Source of the DNA: Cytophagaceae bacterium
GTDB taxonomy: Bacteria; Bacteroidota; Bacteroidia; Cytophagales; Spirosomataceae
Direction: 5' to 3'
DNA length: 64,000 nucleotides
NCBI GenBank assembly: GCA_027491315.1
Contig: JAIXWL010000003.1
Coordinates: 166,928-230,927, forward strand
The translations under genes were made by a program, and so were the position numbers. The notes beneath the pieces were generated by a model. The model saw nothing but the letters and a program-made list of their open reading frames with translations, had not been told where the DNA came from and ran no database searches. This document shows, piece after piece, positions 9,705 to 18,935 of this stretch (positions within the stretch are counted from its first letter, which is position 1; each line of letters begins with the position of its first letter).

Positions 9705-10633
9705 AATCAACCTTCTTGATAGCCTTCTTGATGTGGGTAGGCCTTCATCAAAATTGGGCCCAACAAGCTAAAAATTACCCCAAATCAGACATCAGCTTTT
9801 TGCTTATGGGTGATTTTGGTCGTCATGGCGAATTCCACCAAAAAGACGTAGCCAAACAAATGGCTTTGACTGCCGCCGAGGCAGATATAGACTTTATCAT
9901 TACTACAGGAGATAATATTTACCCCAAAGGAGTAGCAAGTGCCCAAGATCCGGCATGGAAAAGTAGTTTTGAAGATATTTATACGGCACATAGTCTGCAT
10001 GTCAACTGGTACCCCGTTTTAGGAAACCACGATTATGCAGGTAATCCTCAGGCTGAAATAGACTATTCAAAAGTGAGTCGGAGATGGAATTTACCTGCCA
10101 GATACTATTCTAAAACCTACAAATTAGGCGATGGTGCTACCTTATTAATGGCATTTTTGGATACTTCTCCCTTTGAACTAGGATATTATAGCGATGCAGA
10201 GGAACCTTTTAGATCGAATGTAGCTGCACAGGATACTAGTGCTCAAAAAAAATGGTTTACCGAATTAATGAGTCAATCCAAAGCCACTTGGAAAATCGTA
10301 ATAGGACATCATCCCCTATTTACTTCTGGCCCACGTATGGGGAGAATAAATCATGTAGCGAATTCCTGGCAAAAACTATTTGAAAAAATGGGAGTAGACT
10401 TTTATTTAGCAGGCCATGAACACCATTTGGAATACAACCATTTAAATCAAAAACTACATCATGTGATTTCTGGAGCGGGCAGTAAAATTACTCCGTTACA
10501 AACAAAAGATAAATCCATTTTCGCCCAATCGGTCAATGGATTTGCTGCCTTTTTTATACAATCCAAAGCCTTAGAATTTCAATTTATAGATGAATCTGGA
10601 AACACCATCTTTAGCCAAAAAATTAAGAAATAA
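9701..10633 (+). CDS. Secreted calcineurin-like acid phosphatase (ACP5/TRAP-like)
   Basis: The 310-residue protein has a signal peptide (about residues 1-20, ending NWAQ). All metallophosphoesterase motifs are present in order: GDFG, GDNIY, GNHDY, GHHPLFTSG and AGHEHHLE. The spacing resembles tartrate-resistant purple acid phosphatases, which hydrolyse phosphomonoesters with a dinuclear metal centre. The exported location suggests periplasmic or surface phosphate scavenging; the substrate is inference. It overlaps mnmA by 4 nt, an odd pairing of a tRNA enzyme with an exported phosphatase that probably reflects simple operon packing. Confidence 0.88.
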   Translation: MKSTFLIAFLMWVGLHQNWAQQAKNYPKSDISFLLMGDFGRHGEFHQKDVAKQMALTAAEADIDFIITTGDNIYPKGVASAQDPAWKSSFEDIYTAHSLHVNWYPVLGNHDYAGNPQAEIDYSKVSRRWNLPARYYSKTYKLGDGATLLMAFLDTSPFELGYYSDAEEPFRSNVAAQDTSAQKKWFTELMSQSKATWKIVIGHHPLFTSGPRMGRINHVANSWQKLFEKMGVDFYLAGHEHHLEYNHLNQKLHHVISGAGSKITPLQTKDKSIFAQSVNGFAAFFIQSKALEFQFIDESGNTIFSQKIKK

Positions 10634-10740
10634 GAAGATTGGGTATTCTAAACTTGCCCAAGCGCAAAATATAAAATTGATATATGTCAATTTTCGCAAA
10701 GAATTTTTTGTTATTTGAAAATTTACATACATTTAGAAGA

Positions 10741-10760
10741 TTGAACCAGTTCAGGTTCAA
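10741..10760. promoter_or_regulatory. Candidate operator: perfect inverted repeat upstream of the AraC gene
   Basis: TTGAACC, a 6-nt spacer (AGTTCA), then GGTTCAA form a perfect 7-bp dyad. It lies just downstream of a weak promoter-like pair (TTTG 10707-10710, TACATTTA 10728-10735), about where transcription would begin. That position suits a repressor or autoregulatory operator. This is inference from position and symmetry only. Confidence 0.4.
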
Positions 10761-10761
10761 T

Positions 10762-10785
10762 AATTACCATAAACAATTGGTAATT
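10762..10785. promoter_or_regulatory. Second inverted repeat upstream of the AraC gene
   Basis: AATTACCA (10762-10769) and TGGTAATT (10778-10785) form an 8-bp dyad with an 8-nt spacer, right after the first dyad. A further TTACCA occurs at 10801-10806. The paired dyads in the 5' leader suggest regulator binding, or a leader RNA hairpin acting on the TTG-initiated gene. Confidence 0.35.
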
Positions 10786-10823
10786 AACAATGAACATGTT
10801 TTACCATTTACTGTGTACTACCA

Positions 10824-11690
10824 TTGAAATTTATACCCAAAGTATCGTTTAAAGAAGACCTAAAATCAGAAGGTTTTGAATGCGTTGATTTACAAGAATT
10901 TTGTAATCGAGATTGGTCAAAATATGAACCGCATACCCCCTATTTCCCACATCGAGTAGATTTTTATGTACTCTTAATTATCACCAAAGGTTCGGTCAAA
11001 CATAAGGTGGACTTTCAAGAATTTTTAGTCAATGAAAATGAGTGTTTAATCATTTCACCCAACCAAATACATGAGTTAAATGCTGAGTCTGACTACCATG
11101 GCTATTTCATTTTCTTTACCAAGGAATACCTATTAAACTACTTTACCCCCAATACATATTTTCATATTTCTCAATTATTCAATTACCACATATTTAAGCC
11201 TATTTACCAATTAGATGAGTGCATGATGGATTATGCGAATAGAGTGGCAACTGAATATAGTAATAGCCGCTATGTCCTGAAATATCAAATCATAGCTTCC
11301 TTATTTTCTATCATACTTTATAAACTCAACAATAGAAACCTTTTGTATTCAGAAGGAATTACCAAGCAAGGATTTGAAGTGTTTGAAAAATTTAGAAATT
11401 TAATTGAAAGCAAATATTCCCAAAGCAGGAATGTCAATGATTATTCGGATATGATGAATATCTCTTACAAGCATTTAAATGAAATCTGCAAGCGATTTAC
11501 GCATCGAACGGCTAAGGAGTTTTTAGATGATTACATCATTTTGGAAATCAAAAGAAAATTAAGTTCTACAACACTTTCCATTAAGGAAATTTGCTTTGAT
11601 ACAGGTTTTGATGAGCCTACTAATTTCAATAAATATTTCAAAAAATTAACTGGAATTACTCCACTAGAATTTAGAACTGAACTAAATTGA
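10824..11690 (+). CDS. AraC-family transcriptional regulator
   Basis: The 288-residue protein has a cupin-like N-terminal half (FLVNENECLIISPNQIHELN, typical of an AraC ligand domain). Two C-terminal helix-turn-helix units span about residues 190-285, with NVNDYSDMMNISYKHLNEICK followed by SIKEICFDTGFDEPTNFNKYFKK and the GITPLEFR ending. No ATG is available in frame between the upstream TGA at 10791 and the first conserved residues, so TTG at 10824 is taken as the start. Downstream is a strong terminator, so it is probably monocistronic. The effector and targets are unknown. Confidence 0.85.
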   Translation: MKFIPKVSFKEDLKSEGFECVDLQEFCNRDWSKYEPHTPYFPHRVDFYVLLIITKGSVKHKVDFQEFLVNENECLIISPNQIHELNAESDYHGYFIFFTKEYLLNYFTPNTYFHISQLFNYHIFKPIYQLDECMMDYANRVATEYSNSRYVLKYQIIASLFSIILYKLNNRNLLYSEGITKQGFEVFEKFRNLIESKYSQSRNVNDYSDMMNISYKHLNEICKRFTHRTAKEFLDDYIILEIKRKLSSTTLSIKEICFDTGFDEPTNFNKYFKKLTGITPLEFRTELN

Positions 11691-11862
11691 GGTAACATAT
11701 TTACCATCATCAGGCATAAATTAACCTTTTGCCACTAAGTAAATTTGTTGAATTTTGTCATACATAAAGTAAAACAGACATAAACTCAAATTATAACAGA
11801 TTTGTTTTTATAAAAATATTTAATTCCGCCTTTTTAATTACCAAATCCTGTGTTCATATAAT

Positions 11863-11900
11863 AAGGTGTAAACAATAAAATGTTTACACCTTTCTTTTTT
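11863..11900 (+). terminator. Intrinsic terminator after the AraC gene
   Basis: A perfect 12-bp stem (AAGGTGTAAACA, 11863-11874, pairing with 11881-11892) with loop ATAAAA is followed by a T-rich tract. It lies 170 bp after the AraC stop. The intervening 11691-11862 is AT-rich with no open frame I can support. Confidence 0.85.
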
Positions 11901-11923
11901 TAGGGCTTGAATAGCTATTTATC

Positions 11924-12460
11924 TTACATTCCTTCCTCTAGCATTTCTTTAGGAACCTTTCTATTCCGCTCCATTTGAATGATTTCTACATCATAAATGC
12001 GCGTACCATCAATCTTCAATTGAATAGCTGTTTGAATGGGATGAAATCCATGCTGCCCTGCAGCGCCCGGATTAATAAATAGCATATTATTTCGTTTAAT
12101 ATCCCTCTTAACTTGAAGAATATGCGAATGCCCACAAACAAAAATCTGAGGTATTCCCTTTGAAAATGCCTCATAGGCATCTGGCTTGTAAGAAGAGGGT
12201 GCTCCTGCAATATGCGTCATGGCTATATTAACTTCTTCACATCGAAAGCGCATGATTTTAGGGTACATATTACGAATGGTCCTATCGTCAATATTGCCAT
12301 AAACACCAGCTATCGGTTTTTTATAAGTCAAAAGTTGGTCTGCCAATTGAACTGACCCCCAGTCTCCCGCATGCCAAATTTGGTCGCAAGCTTGTAAATG
12401 AGGCTCCAACCTTGGATCTAAAAAGGAATGGGTATCTGAAATAATTAAAATTTTCTTCAC
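11924..12460 (-). CDS. YfcE/MJ0936-type metallophosphodiesterase
   Basis: The 178-residue cytoplasmic protein carries the compact phosphodiesterase motif set: SDTH (D9, H11), GDWG, YGNID, the His in TMTHIAG-type context (MTHIAG), CGHSH and a C-terminal NPGAAG. Members of this family hydrolyse phosphodiesters such as bis-pNPP in vitro; the natural substrate is usually unknown. It starts 1 bp after the S1/P1-type nuclease stop on the same strand, so it is probably co-transcribed with it and with the hybrid regulator upstream. Confidence 0.9.
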   Translation of the reverse strand: MKKILIISDTHSFLDPRLEPHLQACDQIWHAGDWGSVQLADQLLTYKKPIAGVYGNIDDRTIRNMYPKIMRFRCEEVNIAMTHIAGAPSSYKPDAYEAFSKGIPQIFVCGHSHILQVKRDIKRNNMLFINPGAAGQHGFHPIQTAIQLKIDGTRIYDVEIIQMERNRKVPKEMLEEGM

Positions 12461-12461
12461 C

Positions 12462-13466
12462 TTACTCGGCCTTTTTATTCTTTACAGAGATTAATAATTT
12501 ATCGCTAATCAACGTATTCGCTAACCAGGCTTTTTTCTCCGCCTGAAAGGCGCCCTTTAATTCCTGAGAAATTTTAGTATCATGATTCACCCAAGCAGGA
12601 GAACCAGCATCTTTATAGGCTGAATACCAAAAGGAAGCTACGCGGTGGGCTGATACCAACATACGGTCTTGCACCTTTGCGCCCAGCTTATTTCCATAAG
12701 CTTGAATAAACTCCTTGGTATAATAATTTAAAGTTCTTCCGTTTCGAACTACTTGCATGTGCTTTTTATCTGCACCCATAGCTAGCGTAACCTCTTTTTC
12801 CACTTGAAATAATTCAGGTAACATGGCATGTGATTCTAACAAAATTTCAAAAATAAAATCTTGGGGTTTAGAGATATAAACCAAAGGTTTTGCCTGATAA
12901 GTAGCTAAATTATATTGAGATAGTTGTTCCTCCGGAACTAAGCTCTCCCACAAAGCATGCAATCCCTTTTGACCCGTTAACTGACCATCATGGTTTTTGG
13001 TGGTATGTAAGGGTACGTGAGCATCAGCCACATAATGACCTAAATCTGCTGCATAAAATAATACAGAATCTTTCATTTCCCTTTTAAATGCATTCACCAG
13101 TCGGCCATAAACCCGGACAACCTCCCATGGCACTAAACCTTCCTTACGCAGTGAATCTAATCCATATTTAGCTACAGCTGCTGAGAATTCATGAGGGATG
13201 TCTTTGGTATAATTTGGTCCAAAAATGGCCGCATCCATATCCAAATAATGTTTCACATCTTCCGTTTTATCTTCGTTTCTGCGAACATCTGGACGAATGG
13301 ATTGATTAACCAAATAATCCTGATTTGCATAGAAATATGCTCCCAATGGATCAGGTAAAGCATAAATAGAAACTTGCTGCAAGGTTTTATGCGCCAAAAA
13401 CCCCCAGGATGAAATCATAAGAGTTAAGGGCACAATAATTAAGAAAACATACTTAGGATTTTTCAT
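12462..13466 (-). CDS. Secreted S1/P1-type zinc nuclease
   Basis: I place the start at the ATG 13464-13466, giving 334 residues with a signal peptide (MKNPKYVFLIIVPLTLMISS) just before W21. In S1/P1 nucleases the mature N-terminal Trp is a zinc ligand, so cleavage before WGFLAHK is meaningful. Further ligands appear in DLGHYVADAHVPLHTT, NHDGQ and KGLHALWES. The family cleaves single-stranded DNA/RNA and 3'-nucleotides; a zinc phospholipase C relationship is an alternative. The longer frame to 13565 lies inside the regulator gene. The start overlaps the regulator's end by 14 nt, indicating coupling. Confidence 0.85.
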   Translation of the reverse strand: MKNPKYVFLIIVPLTLMISSWGFLAHKTLQQVSIYALPDPLGAYFYANQDYLVNQSIRPDVRRNEDKTEDVKHYLDMDAAIFGPNYTKDIPHEFSAAVAKYGLDSLRKEGLVPWEVVRVYGRLVNAFKREMKDSVLFYAADLGHYVADAHVPLHTTKNHDGQLTGQKGLHALWESLVPEEQLSQYNLATYQAKPLVYISKPQDFIFEILLESHAMLPELFQVEKEVTLAMGADKKHMQVVRNGRTLNYYTKEFIQAYGNKLGAKVQDRMLVSAHRVASFWYSAYKDAGSPAWVNHDTKISQELKGAFQAEKKAWLANTLISDKLLISVKNKKAE

Positions 13467-16400
13467 CTTGAATTTGTTGAATGAATGATTTCGGGGATTT
13501 CCCATATTGTTTTTTAAAGGCTCGCGTAAAATAGGCAGGATCATTGAAGCCAACCTGATAGGCAATTTCGGAGATATTAAATTCAGAATTTTCTAAAAGC
13601 AATTTGGCTTGTTGCAAACGGATGGAACGAATAAACTCATTTCCCGCCAATGATGTCAAGTTCTTAAGTTTTCGATACAATTGCATTTTGCTCATATCCA
13701 AGCCTTTTTCCAAGTCATCCACATCAAATTCTGCTTCAGCAAGATGGTCGATCACCAATTGAGTGGCTTTTTGCAAGAAGGGATCCTCATACACGGGTAA
13801 TTTTCCTTCTGTTAAACCTTGCTGAATCATTTGTTTTTGCCAGTTTTTCCGCATCCTCTCCTTCGTTTCAAGCAATTTATTGACCCTGATTTCCAAAATA
13901 TCGGCATTAAAAGGCTTGGAAACAAAATCATCAGCACCGGCTTGCATTCCTTCAATTTGACTTTCGTGCGAACTTTTTGATGTTAAAATCAATAATGGAA
14001 TATGGTTAGTCTTAGGATTTTGGCGTAAGGCTCGGCAAAGATTTACTCCACTCATGCCAGGCATCATCCAGTCGGTAATTAAGACATCAGGGATAAATTT
14101 CAAGGCCATTTCTAGGGCTTCTTCACCCCTTTCTGCTTGGATAATCTGAAACCTATTTTTAAAAATATCCGAAATAAATTGACGCATTTCTGAATGATCG
14201 TCAACCACCATTAATATTTGCTTCTCTTGTTCTATTTCCAATTCATCCGCTTTCTTTAAAACAGAGCTAGGCTCGATTGCACTAAATACCGGTTTATTGA
14301 GTATCCAGGAAGGATCATAATCCTTTTGGGTTACCGGAAATTCGATACAAAAATCGCTGCCTTTACCTAATTCGCTACTAACCTCAATCTGCCCTAAATG
14401 AAGCTCCATCAATTCCTTGCAAAGAGATAAACCGACTCCAGTACCTACTCGACCAATGGAATCAGGAACTTGATAAAATCGATTGAAAATATGAGGTAAA
14501 TGAGTCGAATCAATCCCCTTACCCGTATCCATCACATGAATTTTAGCCACTTGAACTTCCTCAGATCCCGCTTTAAACTGCTTAATTAAATCCATTTTGA
14601 CGGCTATGGTTCCATCTTCTGGAGTATGCTTAAATGCGTTGGAAAGTAAATTAGAAATACATTTTTCAATGATGTCGGCATCGTAATATACAAATAGGGA
14701 TTCCATGGGTGGAACCCATTTTAATTTAATTTGCTTTTGAACGGCATAGGCTTCAAATCCTTGCATGATACCATTCAATTGTAAAATTAAATCATGTTGC
14801 GCTATGACAGGTTGTTGCTTCCCTGCTTCAATTTTAGATAAATCAAGCAATTGATTGATTAGGTGTAATAGTTTTTGTGCATTTTGGTAGATGGCCAATA
14901 TCCTAGATTTCTGTTCTTTATTGGCCTGTGTATTATTTAAAAAATATTTCTCTAATGGACTGATTATCAATGTCAATGGAGTTCTTAACTCATGAGAGAT
15001 ATTTGTAAAGAAATGAGTTTTCACTTGCTCCAACTCTCGAATTCTCTCCTTCTCAATTTCCTTCATCCTAAGGTCCGTTTTAAATGCCTCGCGAATTCTC
15101 ACCTCGCGCATAAAACCATAGATCAAACCAAATAAGATAAGAGAATAGAGACCATAGGCCCACCAGGTTCTATACCAAGGAGGCAAAACGGTAATATTTA
15201 ATTCAAATGGTTTTTCACCCCAGACACCATCGGAATTAGTAGCTTTCACTTTAAAGGTATAATCCCCGGGGTTAAGGTTGGTATAAGTAGCCGTGCGTTG
15301 TGTTCCTACCTCATTCCACTCTTTATCAAAACCTTCCAAATAATACGCGTAGCGATTGTTCTTTGGCCTTTGATATTCCAAAGCCACGAAATCCAAGCTA
15401 AAAACTGTCTGATTCGGCTGAAGTATTAAATGCTTAGTTTGAAGGATATCTCGCTCTAAAGGTGAATTTTCGTCCCCTACTTTAACGGGTTTATTGAAAA
15501 TCTTTAAACCAGTTAAATAAATTGGCGGAATATCCATTTTCATCCTAAGGCTATCTGCCTTAATAAAATTAAGTCCATTTGCGCCGCCAAAAAACAACCA
15601 GTCTTTGTCGTTCTGACTATAAGCATTGGCCAAAAACTCCTTCCCTTGAAGTCCATCCAATTCATCAAAATTGACAAATTTGAGTGTTTTAGGGTTCATT
15701 TTAGATATTCCTCCGTTGGTACTAATCCAGAGGTTTCCCTGTTTATCCTCCATCATACTTCTTAAAGTATTAGATGCTAAACCATCTGCCACCGTAAGGT
15801 TCCTAAAACCTTTACCCGGTCCAAGAAATAAATGTAAACCTCCCCCATTCGTCAACACCCAAATTCGCTTATTCCGATCTTGAAATATTTTAGTAATATT
15901 ATTGTATCGGATTCCGTTGGGAGCTCCATTTTTCTCAAAATGTGTCAATTGTTGACTAGCTATGTCGTACAGATATAATCCAAAGCCAGTAGTTCCTATC
16001 CATATTTGCTTATTTTCAAGGACCATAAGACTGGAAATATTCTTACCAGAAAAATTCTTATACCCTAAGGCTGGGTAAGGAATACGGTATTTCTTTGTGG
16101 GAATATCAAATTCTAAAAGGCCTAAACCAACGGTCCCAAGCCAAAGTTTATTTCCCATTAAGCTCATGGCCGTCAAATTCGCAGCTCGGTTACCTAATTG
16201 ATATGGATAGGCAATTTGCTTCTTTTGGGAAGTCAAATTAATCAAGCCATTTCCCCAAACGCCAATCCATAAATTACCATCTTTATCCGATTGTAATAAA
16301 CTGACGTCAAAATCTGAAACCTGATTTAATTTGTTGACTCCAGCATTATTAACTATATGCTCAATTTTCCCTGTTTTATAATTAAAGTAGGACAAACCCA

Positions 16401-17553
16401 CATTCAAACCAATCCATACGCCATTGGGATCCGTTTTACTAACACTTATGGCCGTAACTTTATTACTTAAAAGCCCTTGCAAGGTGTTAGGTTTGTAACG
16501 CAGAATGGAAAAGCGAGGTTTTTGGTAAAAGGCAATGTTTAAGCCTGCTTCCCAAGTTCCTACCCAGGTATTTAGATTGGCATCAGTAAATAAACTGGTG
16601 ACAGAAAAAGAACTAATACCAAGGTCAGGATCAGGATTCGATGAAATTTGATAATAAGAAGAAAAATCTTCCTTATTTAGTACATATACACCATTATCTG
16701 TTCCTATCCATAAATTCTGATAGGCATCTTTTGTCAGGCTAGTAACGATATTTTGACGACTTAAAGGACTTTGGGCATTGTAAAATACCCGAGTAAAATG
16801 TTGATTTTGTGGATTAAATCGAAATAACCCTCTTCCCTCCGTCCCCACAAGTATGTCACCATTAGCCGCCTCATTAATAACCCGAATACGGTAATCCGGT
16901 GTTAAATTTTTTTCTGACAATTTGAATGGCATATAGGATCTAGGTCCAAGTCTGGAAATCAATAAACCTGTGCGCGTTCCAAACCAGATAGCCCCTTTAG
17001 AATGGCGATAAATACGCACCACATCTGCCATCATGGGGTTTTTTACGTCCGATTCTTTGGCTATTAATTTGTTTTCTCGTGTGTCATAAATTAAAATACC
17101 CAAGCCTGTGGCAGAAACCATGACCCGATGATTTCCCAAATTCAGAATGGAAGAAACGGTCATGGAAGAAAAATCCTCTCCATTGGGGCCCTTAGAAAAA
17201 CGATAAACCTTACCCGTAGATAGGTCAATTTTATTCAAACCAGCATTCCTGGTGCCCGCCCACATATTGCCTTCATCATCTTCACACATGGTAAAAATAT
17301 CACTTCCACTAAGGGTTGTTGAGTCTGATGGGTCACTTCTAAAAACCACAAAATTATTCCCATCATAGCGGTTAAGTCCGTCTGAAGTGGCAAACCAAAG
17401 AAAGCCTTTTTTATCCTGAATAATTTTTGAAATGGTACTTTGAGATAATCCGGATGCCGTAGTCAAGCGTTCATAACGCTGACTCTTTTGGGCAGAAAGT
17501 GGCCAACTGACACCCAAAAACAAAAGCAAGAAAAGTCCAAATAATCGTTTCAA
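13453..17553 (-). CDS. Hybrid two-component system sensor/regulator (HTCS) with AraC output
   Basis: A complete 1366-residue one-protein signalling system. After a signal peptide (to about residue 21), two-component propeller repeats fill most of 25-690 (repeated GxLWIGT-type strands). A Y_Y_Y domain covers about 720-790 and a membrane segment about 795-815. The kinase has the phospho-acceptor His854 in ISHELRTP, then N-box SNLLSNAFKHTP, DTGKGI and GTGVGLSL. The receiver has D1161 (ITDWMMPG). A C-terminal AraC HTH ends GKSPKSF. HTCS proteins usually sense glycans beside utilisation loci. Here the neighbour is a nuclease, so the ligand is open. All catalytic residues look intact. Confidence 0.95.
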   Translation of the reverse strand: MKRLFGLFLLLFLGVSWPLSAQKSQRYERLTTASGLSQSTISKIIQDKKGFLWFATSDGLNRYDGNNFVVFRSDPSDSTTLSGSDIFTMCEDDEGNMWAGTRNAGLNKIDLSTGKVYRFSKGPNGEDFSSMTVSSILNLGNHRVMVSATGLGILIYDTRENKLIAKESDVKNPMMADVVRIYRHSKGAIWFGTRTGLLISRLGPRSYMPFKLSEKNLTPDYRIRVINEAANGDILVGTEGRGLFRFNPQNQHFTRVFYNAQSPLSRQNIVTSLTKDAYQNLWIGTDNGVYVLNKEDFSSYYQISSNPDPDLGISSFSVTSLFTDANLNTWVGTWEAGLNIAFYQKPRFSILRYKPNTLQGLLSNKVTAISVSKTDPNGVWIGLNVGLSYFNYKTGKIEHIVNNAGVNKLNQVSDFDVSLLQSDKDGNLWIGVWGNGLINLTSQKKQIAYPYQLGNRAANLTAMSLMGNKLWLGTVGLGLLEFDIPTKKYRIPYPALGYKNFSGKNISSLMVLENKQIWIGTTGFGLYLYDIASQQLTHFEKNGAPNGIRYNNITKIFQDRNKRIWVLTNGGGLHLFLGPGKGFRNLTVADGLASNTLRSMMEDKQGNLWISTNGGISKMNPKTLKFVNFDELDGLQGKEFLANAYSQNDKDWLFFGGANGLNFIKADSLRMKMDIPPIYLTGLKIFNKPVKVGDENSPLERDILQTKHLILQPNQTVFSLDFVALEYQRPKNNRYAYYLEGFDKEWNEVGTQRTATYTNLNPGDYTFKVKATNSDGVWGEKPFELNITVLPPWYRTWWAYGLYSLILFGLIYGFMREVRIREAFKTDLRMKEIEKERIRELEQVKTHFFTNISHELRTPLTLIISPLEKYFLNNTQANKEQKSRILAIYQNAQKLLHLINQLLDLSKIEAGKQQPVIAQHDLILQLNGIMQGFEAYAVQKQIKLKWVPPMESLFVYYDADIIEKCISNLLSNAFKHTPEDGTIAVKMDLIKQFKAGSEEVQVAKIHVMDTGKGIDSTHLPHIFNRFYQVPDSIGRVGTGVGLSLCKELMELHLGQIEVSSELGKGSDFCIEFPVTQKDYDPSWILNKPVFSAIEPSSVLKKADELEIEQEKQILMVVDDHSEMRQFISDIFKNRFQIIQAERGEEALEMALKFIPDVLITDWMMPGMSGVNLCRALRQNPKTNHIPLLILTSKSSHESQIEGMQAGADDFVSKPFNADILEIRVNKLLETKERMRKNWQKQMIQQGLTEGKLPVYEDPFLQKATQLVIDHLAEAEFDVDDLEKGLDMSKMQLYRKLKNLTSLAGNEFIRSIRLQQAKLLLENSEFNISEIAYQVGFNDPAYFTRAFKKQYGKSPKSFIQQIQDEKS

Positions 17554-17856
17554 AAGGTTTCTTTTATTAGGCTAATAAAAACTAAAATTAGAAAAATATT
17601 CCTGAATCCTGAGATGATTTATCCTACATAGAAATATTTAGCCAATGTCCTATTTCCCTAGAAAAGGTGATTAAAGGGTAAAAAATACCTTCAAATTCTT
17701 TCAAATGGGTGATTTTGCAAGATATATCCTTAAATATGAAAGATTTGTCCTAAAGTATCCAAGCTCTTGAACTTAATTTTGAACACGTTTTGAGACATAA
17801 TAATTTAGTTTTTAACTCAAAGCTTTCTCCATTAGTAAATCTTTCAGAACCAAATT
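17554..17856. promoter_or_regulatory. Divergent regulatory region with repeated TRTCCTA boxes
   Basis: This 303-bp gene-free stretch separates the hybrid regulator from the divergent GntR gene. It contains repeated heptamer-like boxes on the plus strand: TATCCTA 17620-17626, TGTCCTA 17646-17652, TATCCTT 17725-17731, TGTCCTA 17746-17752 and TATCCAA 17756-17762. Spacings of 26, 21 and 10 bp are close to helical turns, as expected for an AraC-type or GntR-type operator array. The binder is inference. No RNA gene or open frame was seen. Confidence 0.4.
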
Positions 17857-18885
17857 ATGAATAAATCATTTGTTTCGTTTTCTGGCAAAAATTTTGATAA
17901 TAAGTTGCCAAAATACCAGCAATTAATTAATTCACTTCTTCAAGATATTGAGATGGGAGAATTGAAGCCGGGGGAACGTCTGCCTTCCATCAATGAAGCC
18001 TCGGAAGAATGTTATTTATCGAGAGATACGGTAGAAAGAGCCTATACTGAGTTGCATAAGATGGGAGCCATCACCTCCATTTTTAGAAAAGGGTATTTCA
18101 TCTCCAACTCGTCGCTGAAGCTAAAAACCAAGGTGATGTTTTTAGTAGGCAAAATTACTGACACCAATAAAGCCATCTTTAATTCTTTTAATGAAGCTGT
18201 AGGCAAAAATGTATTGGTGGACATTTTTACTTATCAATACAAGACGCGTCAATTTCAAGAAATATTAGGTCAACAATTGGGCAATTACCATTACTATGTA
18301 ATTATGCCTCATTTGATTGAAGAGGAAGAGGAAAATATTAAATGCTTAAAAAAGATTGCTGGTGACCGATTAATCTTGTTAGACCAGCATTTTGAAAGTA
18401 TGCAAAATACTCATGCGAGTATAGTTTGCCATCCAAAATCACAAATCATTCAAGAATTTACCAACCATACAAACCTGTTTCAAAAATACCGTTGTTTAAA
18501 TCTCGTATTAACCGAAGAAGAATACTTCGATGCGGAATTTATCAATGGCTGTGGAGATTTCTGTGAGTCCATTAACATGGATTTTAAAGTATTAGATGGT
18601 CTGGAGGGAGAGGAATTAAACCAAGGCGAATTGTATTTCACCCTGGATGATTCAGACTTAATTCAGGCCATCAAATACGCAGATCAGCAAAAATGGAAAT
18701 TAGGGAAAGACATCGGTATCATATCCTACAATGATCAAGGATACAAAGAAATATTATCAGGGGGTATTACTGTCCTTTCAAACCAACCTGAAAAAATTGG
18801 GCGACGTGCTGCAGCACTAATTGGCGAAAGCATTAAGACCACAGAAGAAATTGATCTACAATTGATCGTAAGACTATCACTTTAG
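17857..18885 (+). CDS. GntR-family regulator with LacI-like effector domain
   Basis: The 342-residue protein starts with a GntR winged helix (about 15-85: KYQQLINSLLQDIEMGELKPG, LSRDTVERAYTELHKMG, RKGYFI). A periplasmic-binding-protein-like sensor follows at about 90-342, with strand-helix patterns ending in IGIISYNDQ and a GRRAAALIGE helix typical of LacI-type effector domains. This architecture is common in Bacteroidota regulators of sugar genes. It is transcribed divergently from the hybrid regulator across a shared region with repeated boxes, so mutual regulation is plausible. A terminator overlaps the end of the convergent queG. Confidence 0.88.
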   Translation: MNKSFVSFSGKNFDNKLPKYQQLINSLLQDIEMGELKPGERLPSINEASEECYLSRDTVERAYTELHKMGAITSIFRKGYFISNSSLKLKTKVMFLVGKITDTNKAIFNSFNEAVGKNVLVDIFTYQYKTRQFQEILGQQLGNYHYYVIMPHLIEEEEENIKCLKKIAGDRLILLDQHFESMQNTHASIVCHPKSQIIQEFTNHTNLFQKYRCLNLVLTEEEYFDAEFINGCGDFCESINMDFKVLDGLEGEELNQGELYFTLDDSDLIQAIKYADQQKWKLGKDIGIISYNDQGYKEILSGGITVLSNQPEKIGRRAAALIGESIKTTEEIDLQLIVRLSL

Positions 18886-18900
18886 GGTTTAATTTTGTGG

Positions 18901-18935
18901 AAACGGGTCATGAATTTCATGACTCGTTTTTTTTG
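18901..18935. terminator. Terminator overlapping the queG stop codon
   Basis: A near-perfect 13-bp stem (18901-18913 with 18917-18929, loop ATT) is followed by a run of T. It ends the GntR transcript, and its right arm carries the last codons and stop of convergent queG, so it can serve both strands. Confidence 0.8.

Noticed and set aside
13467..13565. 33-residue N-terminal extension of the S1/P1-type nuclease
   Set aside because: It lies within the 3' end of the hybrid regulator gene and would bury the signal peptide that starts at 13466.
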